Assembly: GCF_020520285.1 (NCBI RefSeq) | Contig: NZ_CP084742.1 | Location: forward strand, 5,381,501-5,445,500 | Length of the DNA stretch: 64,000 bases | Reading direction: 5' to 3' | Origin: Pseudomonas sp. L5B5 | GTDB lineage: Bacteria; Pseudomonadota; Gammaproteobacteria; Pseudomonadales; Pseudomonadaceae | In this document: in pieces, positions 1 to 8,015 of the stretch | Layout of the letters: every line of letters begins with the position of its first letter | Numbering within the stretch: position 1 is the first letter of the stretch | Position numbers and translations under genes: made by a program | Notes under the pieces: model-generated | The model's input: the letters and a program-made list of their open reading frames with translations, nothing else | What the model was told of the DNA's origin: nothing | The model's database searches: none

Positions 1-2
1 AG

Positions 3-809
3 CAGGAGGGCATGCGAGGAGAGTTTGCCCGGGCCTTTGCCGAACTGGCCGAGGCCGAGCGCCTGATGCACATCTGGGATGTGCCGCCGATCTACTACCT
101 GGCGATGATCACCCTGGTGAAGTGCGAGCTCTGGCTGACCCAGGGCCGAACCGACCTGGCCGAGGCCTGGCTGGCCCGCCTGGGACAGACCTACACGGGA
201 GGGCAGGCGGCAGCTCCACCGGAGTTTCATCCGCAGTTGCCGCTGCACATCGAGTTGCAGCAAGCGAGGCTGGAAAGCATCAAGGGCGACAGTGCCAGGG
301 CCGAGCAGCGCCTGGAGCGGTTGGTGGAACATGGGCAAAACAGCGGCCGGCAATTGTTGTGTGCGATGGCCCTGACCCAGAAGACCGCGCTGCTGTTGAC
401 ACTGGGTCGCGGCCCCGAGGCACGCCAGGACTTCGCCCTGGCCCTGGAGGCGGCCGTGGGTGGGGTGTTGCAGCCTTTCGAGGGGTTGCTCATCCAGCAT
501 CCAGGCTGGATGCGCGAGCAGTTGGAGCAAGGTCCCGGCACCGCGCTGACCCAGACCTTGCTCGAACGCCTGCCTGCGGCACCTCGCGAGCTGCATGAGG
601 CCAGTACCCACAGCGAGTACCTCAGTTCCCGTGAGTTGGCGGTGCTGCAACTGATCGCTCGAGGTTGCTCCAACCAGGAGATCAGCGAACGGCTGTTCAT
701 TTCCCTGCATACCGTGAAAACCCACGCCAGCCATATCAACAGCAAGCTGGGCGTGGAGCGTCGTACCCAGGCGGTGGCCAGGGCCCAGGAGCTGGGCTTG
801 CTGGGCTAG
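3..809 (+). CDS. LuxR/MalT-type transcriptional regulator, C-terminal part (truncated by window edge)
   Basis: The frame is open through the left edge, so only the last 269 or so codons are visible; the ATG at 12 is unlikely to be the true start. Most of the visible part is helical, Leu/Ala/Glu-rich sequence like the TPR-type arm of MalT/AlkS-like ATP-dependent regulators. The last 65 residues are a LuxR (GerE) helix-turn-helix: LSSRELAVLQLIARG, SNQEISERLFIS, then HTVKTHASHINSKLGV. An N-terminal STAND ATPase domain would be expected upstream but cannot be seen. The inducer and targets are unknown. It converges on the LysR gene that ends at 824. Confidence 0.8.
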   Translation, partial: QEGMRGEFARAFAELAEAERLMHIWDVPPIYYLAMITLVKCELWLTQGRTDLAEAWLARLGQTYTGGQAAAPPEFHPQLPLHIELQQARLESIKGDSARAEQRLERLVEHGQNSGRQLLCAMALTQKTALLLTLGRGPEARQDFALALEAAVGGVLQPFEGLLIQHPGWMREQLEQGPGTALTQTLLERLPAAPRELHEASTHSEYLSSRELAVLQLIARGCSNQEISERLFISLHTVKTHASHINSKLGVERRTQAVARAQELGLLG

Positions 810-823
810 GGCGCGGCGAGCGG

Positions 824-1726
824 TCAGCGGGCCAGGTGCTGCTTGCAGTAATCGGCGAACAGGCGCGCGGGCTTGGTCAGCTGTCCGCGCTTGAGCCAGG
901 CCGCCACGAGCCCCGAGCCGGTCACGTCTTCGACGATGTCCACGCAGACTACCGGCATGCCGTCGTAGGAACATTGGCAGTGAGGGCGGGTCACCAGGAT
1001 CGAGAAGCCGAAGCCCTGGCCCACCATGCCCCGAACCATCTCGATGGAAGGAGAGCTGAAGGCGATCTGCGGGGTCAGGCCGAGTTCTTCGAACAGGCTG
1101 ACGAAGTAGGTCCGGCTCGGTTGCACGTCCAGCAGGATCATGGGTTCCAGGCTCAGGTCCCGCAGTGATACCTGGGCCTGCTGGGCGTAGCGGTGGTCGG
1201 CCGGCAGCAGGGCATAGGGGCGCTGCGGCGGCATCAGCTGTTCGGTCTCGATGGTGCCGTCCAGTTCGTGTTCGTACAGGATCACCAGGTCGTAGGCGCC
1301 GCCGGTCAGGCCTTGCACCAGTTCCTGTTGTTCGCCGTCGCGAATGCGGATTTCCACCCCGGGATAGAGCGCGCTGAATCCGGCGATCAGTTGTGGCAGG
1401 TACAGGGGGGCGACAGTTTCGAAGCAGCCGATATCGATCTGTCCGCAGACCACGTCGTTGTCCGCCAGGGCGTTCTGTTCGAACTCCTTGGCCATGCGCA
1501 ACAGTTCCTGGGCCTTGCGGTAGAAGCGTGCGCCGCTGGGGGTCAGGGAAACGCCCTGGGCATGGTGACGGATGAGCAGTTGCACGCCAAAGCTGTCTTC
1601 CAGGCCCTTGATGGCCGTGGAGATCGACGGCTGGGCGATGTACAGCTTGCGCGAGGCCTCGGCGACGCTGCCACATTCGACGGTGGTGATGAAGTACTTC
1701 AACTGACGCAGGTTGTAGGCGGCCAC
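824..1726 (-). CDS. LysR-family transcriptional regulator
   Basis: 300 aa, the usual LysR length. An N-terminal winged HTH (NLRQLKYFITTVECGSVAEA, then QPSISTAIKGLE) is followed by a periplasmic-binding-protein-like effector domain starting near residue 90. I start it at the GTG at 1726, which has GAGG about six bases upstream. The longer ATG frame reaching 1921 adds 65 residues of low-complexity sequence that do not belong to the family. It lies downstream of and co-directional with a two-component system, separated by about 220 bp, so it probably has its own promoter. The effector and target operon are not recognisable. The closest neighbour on the other side converges. Confidence 0.85.
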   Translation of the reverse strand: MAAYNLRQLKYFITTVECGSVAEASRKLYIAQPSISTAIKGLEDSFGVQLLIRHHAQGVSLTPSGARFYRKAQELLRMAKEFEQNALADNDVVCGQIDIGCFETVAPLYLPQLIAGFSALYPGVEIRIRDGEQQELVQGLTGGAYDLVILYEHELDGTIETEQLMPPQRPYALLPADHRYAQQAQVSLRDLSLEPMILLDVQPSRTYFVSLFEELGLTPQIAFSSPSIEMVRGMVGQGFGFSILVTRPHCQCSYDGMPVVCVDIVEDVTGSGLVAAWLKRGQLTKPARLFADYCKQHLAR

Positions 1727-1945
1727 GGCGAACCTCGTTCTTTGCCTGGGGCGCAAGGAGAGGGCGGGTCGAGTGGAGTGCATCGCGGGTCGGGGCTGGC
1801 TCGATGCATGCCGCTCACGCACTGGCAGGCCTCCCAAGCGCGATTCTTGTCCTCCCACAATACCCACAAGCGATGCTGTGCAGGGGGAACTTCCCCCAGC
1901 TTTTTCATCGTTTGCGAGCATATTTTTCCTCGCTTTGCAGGGCGG

Positions 1946-3286
1946 CTAGGACGACTCCCGTGGCTCGTTGCCTTCGTCTGCTGGAAGCCCTTCGTCAGCC
2001 GGGGCGGCTTCGAATGCCAGGGTGACGATGTAGCACTGTTCTTCGACGATCACTTCGATGTGCCAGCCCAGGCGTGCCGACAGCTGACGCATCAACTCCA
2101 GGCCCAGGCCGTAGCCGAAGTCGCTGGACGTCTCGCTCTGCTGGGTGTCGCGAATACGGTTGACCAGGCGCAGTTGCGGGTAGCCGAAGCTGATTTCGAC
2201 GATACCGTCGTCGGCGTACTGCAGGGCGTTGCGCAGAAAATTGCCCACCACGATGCGACAGGCGGTAAGCGGCAGGCGACAGGGTTCATCACTGACGTCG
2301 AGGATCAGTTCGATGTCCCGCGTGCCGATCAGATAGCGATGCTCCTGGATCAGGTCGTTGACCAGCCCGCTCATGTCGATGGGTTCCTCGGGCAAAGGCT
2401 CGGGCAACTCGCGGCTCATCCACAGCAGGGTTTCGGCGATGCGCTGCATGTTCAGCACGGAGCGCTCGATTCGTTGCAGCGGTGGTGGCAGAACCCCGCC
2501 GGATTGCAGGGCCAGGAGTTCGATATTGGCCTTGAGCACTGCCAGCGGCGTGCGCAGTTCGTGGCTGGTGTAGCGCAGCAGGCGACCTTCGCGCACGCTG
2601 GCGGCCTGTACTTGTTCGACGCTTTGGGCCAGGGCATTTGCCAACATGTTGAACTCCTTGAAACCGAAATTCGGACGCTCACCGGACACGGCCTCGGGGT
2701 CCTTGAGGGTGGTGGACCACTGGGCCAGCCGCCCCAGGGGCCGGACCACCCACCAGACCAGCAGCGCGATGATCAACAGGGCCGGTATGAACACCGCGAG
2801 GCTGATGAAGATGATGCCGCTCATCTCATGGTCCAGGTAGGCGTCGGAGAGCGGGGTCTCCACTTCTCCGCCTTCTTCCTGGTCATGGTCGATGTCGTAC
2901 ATGTACAGGGTCTTGCCGTCGCTCAAGGGCTGGGCGAGGACGGCCCGGCCTTCGTCTTCGTCGTCGGAGTCCAGGTCGCCGAACACCTGCACCGCACCGA
3001 AGGACATGCTGGGCGGGGTGTCGAGCATCTGGCGGATCTTCTCGGGCAACGCCTCCTTGCCGATGACGCTGGTATAGAAGTAGTTGTGCGGTGGCGGCGT
3101 ATCGGGGTTCTTGGCGTAGTGCCTGGCAAAGTACTGGGCTTCCTCTTCCATCATCGCGCTGGCGGTATAGAGCAGGCCGCGCACGCTGTACTGGGGCAGC
3201 AGCAGGCTGTAGATCAGCAGCACGATGGCGATCAACAGCAGGAAGCTGCTGCTGATCACCCACTTCAGAGCCAGACCCTTATGCAT
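1946..3286 (-). CDS. Sensor histidine kinase with acidic periplasmic sensor
   Basis: 446 aa inner-membrane kinase. TM1 is at about residues 10-30, followed by a periplasmic domain to about 155, TM2 at 157-180 and a HAMP-like linker. The dimerisation/phosphoacceptor box SHELRTPL has His242. A HATPase domain follows, with N box NFLRNALQY and a compact G box YGLGLELM. The periplasmic domain has two acidic clusters, DLDSDDEDE (about 104-112) and DIDHDQEE (about 131-138). These recall the acidic patch of PhoQ, which senses divalent cations and cationic peptides; that comparison is inference. The gene overlaps its response regulator by 8 nt, so the two are translationally coupled. The signal is unknown. 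Confidence 0.88.
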   Translation of the reverse strand: MHKGLALKWVISSSFLLLIAIVLLIYSLLLPQYSVRGLLYTASAMMEEEAQYFARHYAKNPDTPPPHNYFYTSVIGKEALPEKIRQMLDTPPSMSFGAVQVFGDLDSDDEDEGRAVLAQPLSDGKTLYMYDIDHDQEEGGEVETPLSDAYLDHEMSGIIFISLAVFIPALLIIALLVWWVVRPLGRLAQWSTTLKDPEAVSGERPNFGFKEFNMLANALAQSVEQVQAASVREGRLLRYTSHELRTPLAVLKANIELLALQSGGVLPPPLQRIERSVLNMQRIAETLLWMSRELPEPLPEEPIDMSGLVNDLIQEHRYLIGTRDIELILDVSDEPCRLPLTACRIVVGNFLRNALQYADDGIVEISFGYPQLRLVNRIRDTQQSETSSDFGYGLGLELMRQLSARLGWHIEVIVEEQCYIVTLAFEAAPADEGLPADEGNEPRESS

Positions 3287-3953
3287 GGGACCTCAACTGT
3301 ATGCCGACGCCGGGGAGGGTATGGATCAGCGGCTGGTCGAAGGACTTGTCCACGGTCTTGCGCAGCCGGTGCATGTGCACCTTGAGAGTGTTGCTGTCCG
3401 GCGGCTCGTCGCCCCAGATTGTCGCTTCCAGGCGCTCGCGGCTGACTGGCTCGGGGCTGGCGCGCATCAGGCACTCCAGCAAGGTCCAGCAGATGGGCGA
3501 CAGGTGCAGGTCCTGGCCGGCCCGGCTGACCCTGCGGGTGGTCAGTTCCATGACCAGGTCGGCCACCTGCAGGCGGCTGGCCTGGCCGCTGCGCCGCACG
3601 CTCAGGGCGCGGATCCGGGCGACCAGTTCGGCCAGCTCGAAGGGCTTGACCAGGTAGTCGTCGGCACCGGCGGCGAAGCTGGCCAGTTTGTCCGCCAGGG
3701 CATCGAGCGAGGTGAGCATCAGGATCGGGGTCTGGCTGCCCTGCTGGCGCAGTTTCGCGCACAGCTGCTGGCCGTCCAGGCGCGGCAGCATGATGTCCAG
3801 GAGGATCACGTCGTAGTGCTGGTTGAGTGCCAGGTTAAGGCCTGTCTGGCCATTGCTGGCGTGATCGCAGACGATACCGCTGATCTCCAGGTATTCGATG
3901 ACGGTGTTGGCCAGGTCGAGGTTGTCCTCGACCAGCAGCAGGTTGATGTGCAC
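3279..3953 (-). CDS. OmpR-family response regulator
   Basis: 224 aa. The receiver domain spans residues 1-115, with the acidic pocket at E9/D10, phospho-acceptor D53 (LLDIMLP) and conserved K103 (LVKPFE). The C-terminal winged HTH spans about 125-222 (SRERLEATIWG, NTLKVHMHRLRKTVD). It is the partner of the kinase gene that overlaps its 3' end. A PhoP/OmpR-like direct repeat at 4024-4041 lies 71 bp upstream of its start, so autoregulation and control of the divergent small membrane-protein genes are plausible. I do not name it phoP: outside the fold it shows no specific resemblance that I recognise. Confidence 0.88.
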   Translation of the reverse strand: MHINLLLVEDNLDLANTVIEYLEISGIVCDHASNGQTGLNLALNQHYDVILLDIMLPRLDGQQLCAKLRQQGSQTPILMLTSLDALADKLASFAAGADDYLVKPFELAELVARIRALSVRRSGQASRLQVADLVMELTTRRVSRAGQDLHLSPICWTLLECLMRASPEPVSRERLEATIWGDEPPDSNTLKVHMHRLRKTVDKSFDQPLIHTLPGVGIQLRSHA

Positions 3954-4023
3954 GGGAATGTCCCTCGGGGCCGGCGTTGCTCATTGCTGCGAAGAATAGC
4001 GAACTCCGACCGGGCTCCGTCGA

Positions 4024-4041
4024 TGTTTACCTGGTGTTAAC
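4024..4041 (+). promoter_or_regulatory. PhoP/OmpR-like direct-repeat operator
   Basis: TGTTTAC-CTGG-TGTTAAC is a 7-bp direct repeat with 11-bp phasing, the geometry bound by tandem OmpR-family dimers. It differs at one position from the enteric PhoP box, (T/G)GTTTA-N5-(T/G)GTTTA. It lies in the 137-bp divergent region between the response regulator (start 3953) and the small membrane-protein gene at 4091. A weak -10-like TAGTCT sits at 4053-4058, 11 bp downstream, so the repeat occupies the -35 position of the rightward promoter, as in activator-dependent promoters. Binding by the adjacent regulator is inference. Confidence 0.5.
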
Positions 4042-4090
4042 CGGCGGATAGCTAGTCTGCAAACCTACTTTTCTCGAGCGTGGCGCCGCC

Positions 4091-4273
4091 ATGAACCTGT
4101 CTTCGGTGATCAGAGGCATCCTGCTGGTCTTGATCCTCCTGGGCCTGATGGCCTTTGTCCTGCCTTCCAGGGCGCCCTTGGTGCGCATGGGTGAGGGCGG
4201 GCCGCTGAGCTGGTTCCTGATTGGGCAGAACGCCGAACGTGCAGGTCAGGATTATGTCGCCAGCGCATTGTGA
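4091..4273 (+). CDS. Small single-pass membrane protein
   Basis: 60 aa. One strongly hydrophobic helix near residues 7-24 (GILLVLILLGLMAFVLP) is followed by a polar tail with Arg, Gly and Asn. I do not recognise the family. The ribosome-binding site is poor. The case for it being real rests on pseudomonad codon use, its position just downstream of the OmpR-type repeat, and overlap with a second small membrane frame by 20 nt. It is divergent from a two-component system, which suggests it may be a target or feedback partner of that system (inference). Confidence 0.5.
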   Translation: MNLSSVIRGILLVLILLGLMAFVLPSRAPLVRMGEGGPLSWFLIGQNAERAGQDYVASAL

Positions 4274-4502
4274 TGAAGCCAGCTACACCGATCAGTTGGT
4301 GTTGTGCCTGGTGTTGATACTGTGTATCTCGGTTTCCCTGGGCGTCTACATCGTGCGTTTCAACGCGCAGGTCGATAAGCAGCGCGAACTGTCCCCGGTG
4401 CACCTGCTCGAGTGTGGCCAGGGACGCGGAGCCTTTATCGTCGATACTTATGGCCACCGCAGCAGCAGTGACAATTGCTACCTGGTCGAAGACGACAGCT
4501 AG
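4254..4502 (+). CDS. Small membrane protein, second gene of pair
   Basis: 82 aa from the ATG at 4254, with AGGT about seven bases upstream. The frame can be extended to 4221 but that start has no ribosome-binding site. A hydrophobic helix lies at about residues 14-34 (QLVLCLVLILCISVSLGVYI), followed by a soluble tail with two Cys (residues 54 and 75 or so) that could form a disulfide in the periplasm. Its start overlaps the 3' end of the 60-aa gene, typical of translational coupling. No family is recognised. Confidence 0.5.
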   Translation: MSPAHCDEASYTDQLVLCLVLILCISVSLGVYIVRFNAQVDKQRELSPVHLLECGQGRGAFIVDTYGHRSSSDNCYLVEDDS

Positions 4503-4649
4503 TTCGCAGGCGCAGGGTTCTCCGTCGAGTTCGAGCGCAAGATGCGTGGTTCTTGTGTTCGAACTCCGATTTATAGTGAGGGACATCAGGGCTGGAGCTC
4601 CACAAGGAGGCCGGTCCGATTCCCTTGGCGGATTGAAGGAGTCCCCGAC

Positions 4650-5150
4650 ATGTCCTGTGTATTCAAGATCATCCCCTCTCCCGTGGGAGAGCTGACCCTG
4701 GTGGCCAGGGGCGCGAAGCTTGCCGCGATTCTCTGGGAACAGGAGCGCCAGAACCGGGTGCGCCTCGGCCCGCTCGAGCAAGCCCCGGAGCATCCACAGC
4801 TGCTGGAAACCGAGCGACAGTTGCGGGAATACTTCGCCGGTACGCGCAAGCGCTTCGACCTCGAACTGGACTTCCTCGGTACAGAGTTCCAGTGCAAGGT
4901 CTGGCAGGCGCTACTGACCATTCCGTTCGGTGAAACCCGCAGCTACAGCCAGATCGCCCGGCAGATCGGCAACCCCAGCGCCGTGCGTGCGGTGGGCGCG
5001 GCCAATGGGCGCAATCCGATCTCCATCGTCACTCCCTGCCATCGAGTGATCGGCGCTTCGGGCAGCCTTACCGGTTTTGCCGGGGGGCTCGAAGCCAAGC
5101 AGTTCCTGTTGGCGCTCGAAGGTGGGGAAACGCTGCCACTGGCGTTCTGA
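4650..5150 (+). CDS. ogt: Methylated-DNA--[protein]-cysteine S-methyltransferase
   Basis: 166 aa suicide enzyme that takes the alkyl group from O6-alkylguanine (and O4-alkylthymine) onto its own Cys. The signature TPCHRVIG carries acceptor Cys130, and the helix-turn-helix part FQCKVWQALLTIPFGETRSY precedes it. The length fits stand-alone Ogt rather than the Ada fusion. The ATG at 4650 is preceded by GAAGGAG at nine bases; the longer frame from 4542 is only an upstream extension. No Ada-type regulator is adjacent. Confidence 0.93.
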   Translation: MSCVFKIIPSPVGELTLVARGAKLAAILWEQERQNRVRLGPLEQAPEHPQLLETERQLREYFAGTRKRFDLELDFLGTEFQCKVWQALLTIPFGETRSYSQIARQIGNPSAVRAVGAANGRNPISIVTPCHRVIGASGSLTGFAGGLEAKQFLLALEGGETLPLAF

Positions 5151-5206
5151 ATGAGCAGGGGCGGCTGTTGTGCCAGAATGTCCTTTCGTTTTTCTGGAAC
5201 ATTCCC

Positions 5207-5851
5207 ATGGACGCCGCCAAACCCAACCTTATCCGCGAAACCTTCCCTGTCGGGCCGTTGCAGTGCAACTGCACGATCATCGGCGATCCGTTGACCGGCA
5301 AAGCCATCGTTGTCGATCCGGGCGGCAACCCGGACCTGATCATGGCGCGCCTCGATGCCCTGGGCCTGAAGGTGGTCAGCATTATCCATACCCATGCCCA
5401 CCTGGATCATTTCCTGGCTTCGGGGCAGATGAAGGAAAAAACCGGCGCCACCTTGCACCTGCACAAGGATGACCAGTTCCTCTGGGACAACCTGGAAATG
5501 CAATGCAGCATGTTCGGCGTGCCCTATACTCCGGTGCCGTCTCCGGACCGCTGGCTGGGCGATGACGAGGAGCTGGCCTGCGGTTGCGGTGTGGCCCTGC
5601 ACACGCCGGGACATACGCCAGGCTCCATGAGCTTTTGGTTTTCCGAGGCTAAGCTTCTGATTACCGGCGACACGCTGTTCAAGCGCGGGGTCGGACGTAC
5701 GGATCTGTGGGGTGGCGACCAAGCGACCCTGGTGCGCTCGATCAAGCAGCGTCTGTATACCCTCGATGAAGACGCCACAGTGGTTGCCGGGCACGGTCCA
5801 GACACGCGGCTGGGCGATGAGATGCGTCAGAACCCGTTCGTGAGAGCCTGA
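5207..5851 (+). CDS. MBL-fold metallo-hydrolase, glyoxalase II-like
   Basis: 214 aa. The metallo-beta-lactamase fold shows metal motif THAHLDH (residues 62-68), then HTPGHTPGS, GDTLFKRGVGRTDL and AGHGPDT. These supply the His and Asp ligands of a binuclear metal site. The set resembles the small YcbL-type glyoxalase II/hydroxyacylglutathione-hydrolase relatives, which act on thioesters. The substrate cannot be fixed from sequence. I start at 5207 (MDAAKPNL), dropping 13 upstream codons. It follows the methyltransferase gene by 56 bp and may be cotranscribed. Confidence 0.88.
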   Translation: MDAAKPNLIRETFPVGPLQCNCTIIGDPLTGKAIVVDPGGNPDLIMARLDALGLKVVSIIHTHAHLDHFLASGQMKEKTGATLHLHKDDQFLWDNLEMQCSMFGVPYTPVPSPDRWLGDDEELACGCGVALHTPGHTPGSMSFWFSEAKLLITGDTLFKRGVGRTDLWGGDQATLVRSIKQRLYTLDEDATVVAGHGPDTRLGDEMRQNPFVRA

Positions 5852-5961
5852 GCTTTTGCTCGATCACTCATGGAATTTTTGCCGTTCGGCGTGTTCCAAC
5901 GCCGGCAAAGGTCTGATGCCAACGTCCTCTGCATCACAGAATGAAAATGTAGGAGCTTTCC

Positions 5962-6702
5962 ATGTTCACCTCGCGTCGTTTGATTGTTGTCGCTTCTGCT
6001 GTGGCCTTGCTGTCCGGCTGCGCTTCGCCTAACCCCTATGACAACCAGGGGCAGGCCGACGGCGGCTCGTCGGGCATGAGCAAAACTGCGAAATATGGTG
6101 GCCTTGGTGCCTTGGCCGGTGCGCTGGCTGGTGCCGCAATCGACCACAACAACCGTGGCAAGGGCGCATTGATCGGCGCTGCGGTGGTCGGTGCCTCCGC
6201 CGCCGGTTATGGCTACTACGCCGACCAGCAGGAGAAGAAGTTGCGCGCCAGCATGGCCAATACCGGGGTCGAGGTGCAGCGCCAGGGTGACCAGATCAAG
6301 CTGATCATGCCGGGCAACATCACATTCGCCACTGATTCGGCAAACATTGCTCCCAGCTTCTACCAACCGCTGAACAACCTGGCCAACTCCTTGCGTGAGT
6401 TCAGCCAGAACCAGATCGAGATCGTCGGCTATACCGACAGCACTGGCAGTCGCCAGCACAACATGGATCTGTCTCAGCGTCGCGCCCAGAGCGTGGCTAC
6501 CTACCTGACGTCCCAGGGCGTGAGCGGCTCCAACCTGTCTTCGCGTGGTGCCGGCCCGGACAATCCGATTGCCAGTAACGCAGACGTCAACGGCCGTGCC
6601 CAGAACCGTCGGGTCGAGGTCAACCTGAAGGCGATTCCTGGCCAGCAATACCAGCAGCCGGCCCAACAGCAATACCAGCAGCCCTATCAGCAGGGTTACT
6701 GA
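5962..6702 (+). CDS. OmpA-family outer-membrane lipoprotein with glycine-zipper segment
   Basis: 246 aa. A lipoprotein signal ends in LLSGC (lipidated Cys20). A Gly/Ala-rich glycine-zipper segment follows (GGLGALAGALAGAAI and GALIGAAVVGASAAGYGYY, about residues 48-92). The C-terminal OmpA domain (about 105-222) has the peptidoglycan-binding pattern YTDSTGSRQHNMDLSQRRA. The tail is a Gln/Tyr repeat (QQYQQPAQQQYQQPYQQ). The layout matches YiaD/OprF-like cell-wall-anchoring lipoproteins. It is monocistronic: it has a spaced upstream region and a strong terminator directly after it. Confidence 0.92.
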   Translation: MFTSRRLIVVASAVALLSGCASPNPYDNQGQADGGSSGMSKTAKYGGLGALAGALAGAAIDHNNRGKGALIGAAVVGASAAGYGYYADQQEKKLRASMANTGVEVQRQGDQIKLIMPGNITFATDSANIAPSFYQPLNNLANSLREFSQNQIEIVGYTDSTGSRQHNMDLSQRRAQSVATYLTSQGVSGSNLSSRGAGPDNPIASNADVNGRAQNRRVEVNLKAIPGQQYQQPAQQQYQQPYQQGY

Positions 6703-6726
6703 TCGAACCGCTGTGAGCCGAGGCAT

Positions 6727-6763
6727 AAAAAAGCCCGCCCGATGAAAGTCGGGCGGGCTTTTT
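6727..6763 (+). terminator. Rho-independent terminator of the OmpA-family lipoprotein gene
   Basis: A perfect 12-bp stem, AAGCCCGCCCGA / TCGGGCGGGCTT, has a TGAAAG loop, is followed by a T-run and preceded by an A-run. It can therefore also terminate the convergent zapG (yhcB) gene. Confidence 0.93.
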
Positions 6764-6782
6764 GTTGGCTGGCAGGAGCCGG

Positions 6783-7217
6783 TTACTTCTTCAGGCCATA
6801 TTGCTCGTCGAGCATGCCCGGGGCGTTCGGCGTCTTGGGCGCGTAGTCCCGTGGCGGTTCCTGGTCCCGTGGTGGAGTCAGGCGTTCGCGGGGAGCCTGC
6901 ACCGATTCGGAGTGCAGGGCGGCCAGCAGGCGCTGGCGGGTCAGTTCGTCCAGGGCCAGGCGGTTGGCGCCCTCGGCAAGGTGATCCTGCACTTCCTGGT
7001 AGCTCTGGGTGAGTTTCTTCACCAGGTTGGCGGTGCTGTTGAAGTGCGTTACTACTTCATTCTGGTAATTGTCGAAACGTTCCTGAATATCATCCAACTG
7101 ACGCTGCGTGCGATTAGGCGCCGCATTGGGCAGCAGGCGAGCGACCAGGAATCCAATGGCGACACCCGCAACCAGGGCAAGAGTCGGCAACAACCAAACT
7201 AAGAGCGAGTGTTCCAC
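6783..7217 (-). CDS. zapG: YhcB/ZapG family (DUF1043) cell-envelope protein
   Basis: 144 aa. An N-terminal membrane helix (LLVWLLPTLALVAGVAIGFL) with a short periplasmic start is followed by a long cytoplasmic coiled coil (about residues 35-100). The Pro/Arg/Asp-rich tail ends in MLDEQYGLKK. This is the layout of E. coli YhcB (ZapG), which interacts with division and elongation proteins. In E. coli it also lies near zapE and rplM, and here zapE and rplM are a few genes away, which supports the call. It is divergent from the hydrolase gene. Confidence 0.88.
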   Translation of the reverse strand: MEHSLLVWLLPTLALVAGVAIGFLVARLLPNAAPNRTQRQLDDIQERFDNYQNEVVTHFNSTANLVKKLTQSYQEVQDHLAEGANRLALDELTRQRLLAALHSESVQAPRERLTPPRDQEPPRDYAPKTPNAPGMLDEQYGLKK

Positions 7218-7361
7218 GAGTCCTTCCTCTATAAACGGCTTTGCTTTACGTTAACGGCTCGAACCTGCGCTGTATACCGCGATTCACTCGCAATAGATTG
7301 GCACAGACCATTTGCTAGACGAGTCGACCCCCTTCGAGGTCACGGAGTTCCTTCCTTGCTA

Positions 7362-7991
7362 ATGCGTGAAACCCCTGTAGTGATTGCCGGCCCCGTGGGC
7401 CAACTGGAAGCGCTGTATCTGGAGGTGCCCGACGCTCGCGGCGTGGCGCTGATCTGCCATCCGAACCCGGTACAGGGCGGCACCATGCTCAACAAGGTGG
7501 TGTCCACCTTGCAGCGTACTGCGCGGGATGCCGGGTTGATTACCCTGCGCTTCAACTATCGTGGCGTCGGCGCCAGCGAAGGCAGCCATGACATGGGCAG
7601 CGGTGAAGTCGACGATGCCGAAGCCGCGGCCCACTGGTTGCTGGCCAAGCATCCGCAGTTACCGTTGACGTTGCTGGGTTTCTCTTTCGGTGGTTTCGTT
7701 GCTGCAAGCCTGGGCGGACGCCTTGAAGCCCGGGGGGTGCCGCTCAAGCACCTGTTCATGGTGGCTGCGGCGGTGACCCGCTTGCGTGACACCGACACGC
7801 TGCCGCACGGCTGCCCCCTGACGCTGATCCAGCCGGAGACCGACGAGGTCATCGACCCTCAGGCCGTCTATGACTGGTCCGATGCTCTGGTTCGCCCCCA
7901 TGAGCTGCTGAAAGTGGCAGAATGCGGGCACTTTTTTCATGGCAAGCTCACCGATCTGAAGGATCTGGTGCTGCCGCGACTTTCAAATTGA
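7362..7991 (+). CDS. Alpha/beta hydrolase
   Basis: 209 aa. The fold is shown by HPNPVQGGTMLNKVV, FNYRGVGASEG, the nucleophile elbow GFSFGG and the late His in AECGHFFHGKL. It resembles the small cytosolic 'alpha/beta superfamily hydrolase' group common in proteobacteria; the substrate is unknown. I start at the ATG at 7362. A TTG two codons earlier is better spaced from GGAG at 7344-7347 and is a possible alternative. It is followed by trpS at 24 bp, probably in one transcript. Confidence 0.87.
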   Translation: MRETPVVIAGPVGQLEALYLEVPDARGVALICHPNPVQGGTMLNKVVSTLQRTARDAGLITLRFNYRGVGASEGSHDMGSGEVDDAEAAAHWLLAKHPQLPLTLLGFSFGGFVAASLGGRLEARGVPLKHLFMVAAAVTRLRDTDTLPHGCPLTLIQPETDEVIDPQAVYDWSDALVRPHELLKVAECGHFFHGKLTDLKDLVLPRLSN

Positions 7992-8015
7992 TAGCAGTCT
8001 GATAAGCGATTACCC

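Noticed and set aside
1727..1921. N-terminal extension of the LysR regulator to an ATG at 1921
   Set aside because: The 65 extra residues do not belong to the family, whereas the GTG at 1726 has a good ribosome-binding site and gives the standard length.
1193..3385. A 730-codon open frame on the plus strand opposite the LysR and kinase genes
   Set aside because: It lies antisense to clear family members, has low-complexity His/Gln/Gly-rich translation and no domain; it is a product of high third-position GC.
3279..3953. Naming the first two-component system phoPQ
   Set aside because: The acidic sensor and the PhoP-like repeat are suggestive, but regulator and kinase sequences show no specific PhoP/PhoQ similarity and oprH is absent.
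5879..5908. Hairpin TTGCC-N4-GGCGT...ACGCC-GGCAA before the OmpA-like gene
   Set aside because: The stem is interrupted by four bases and no T-run follows, so it is neither a clear terminator nor a known operator.
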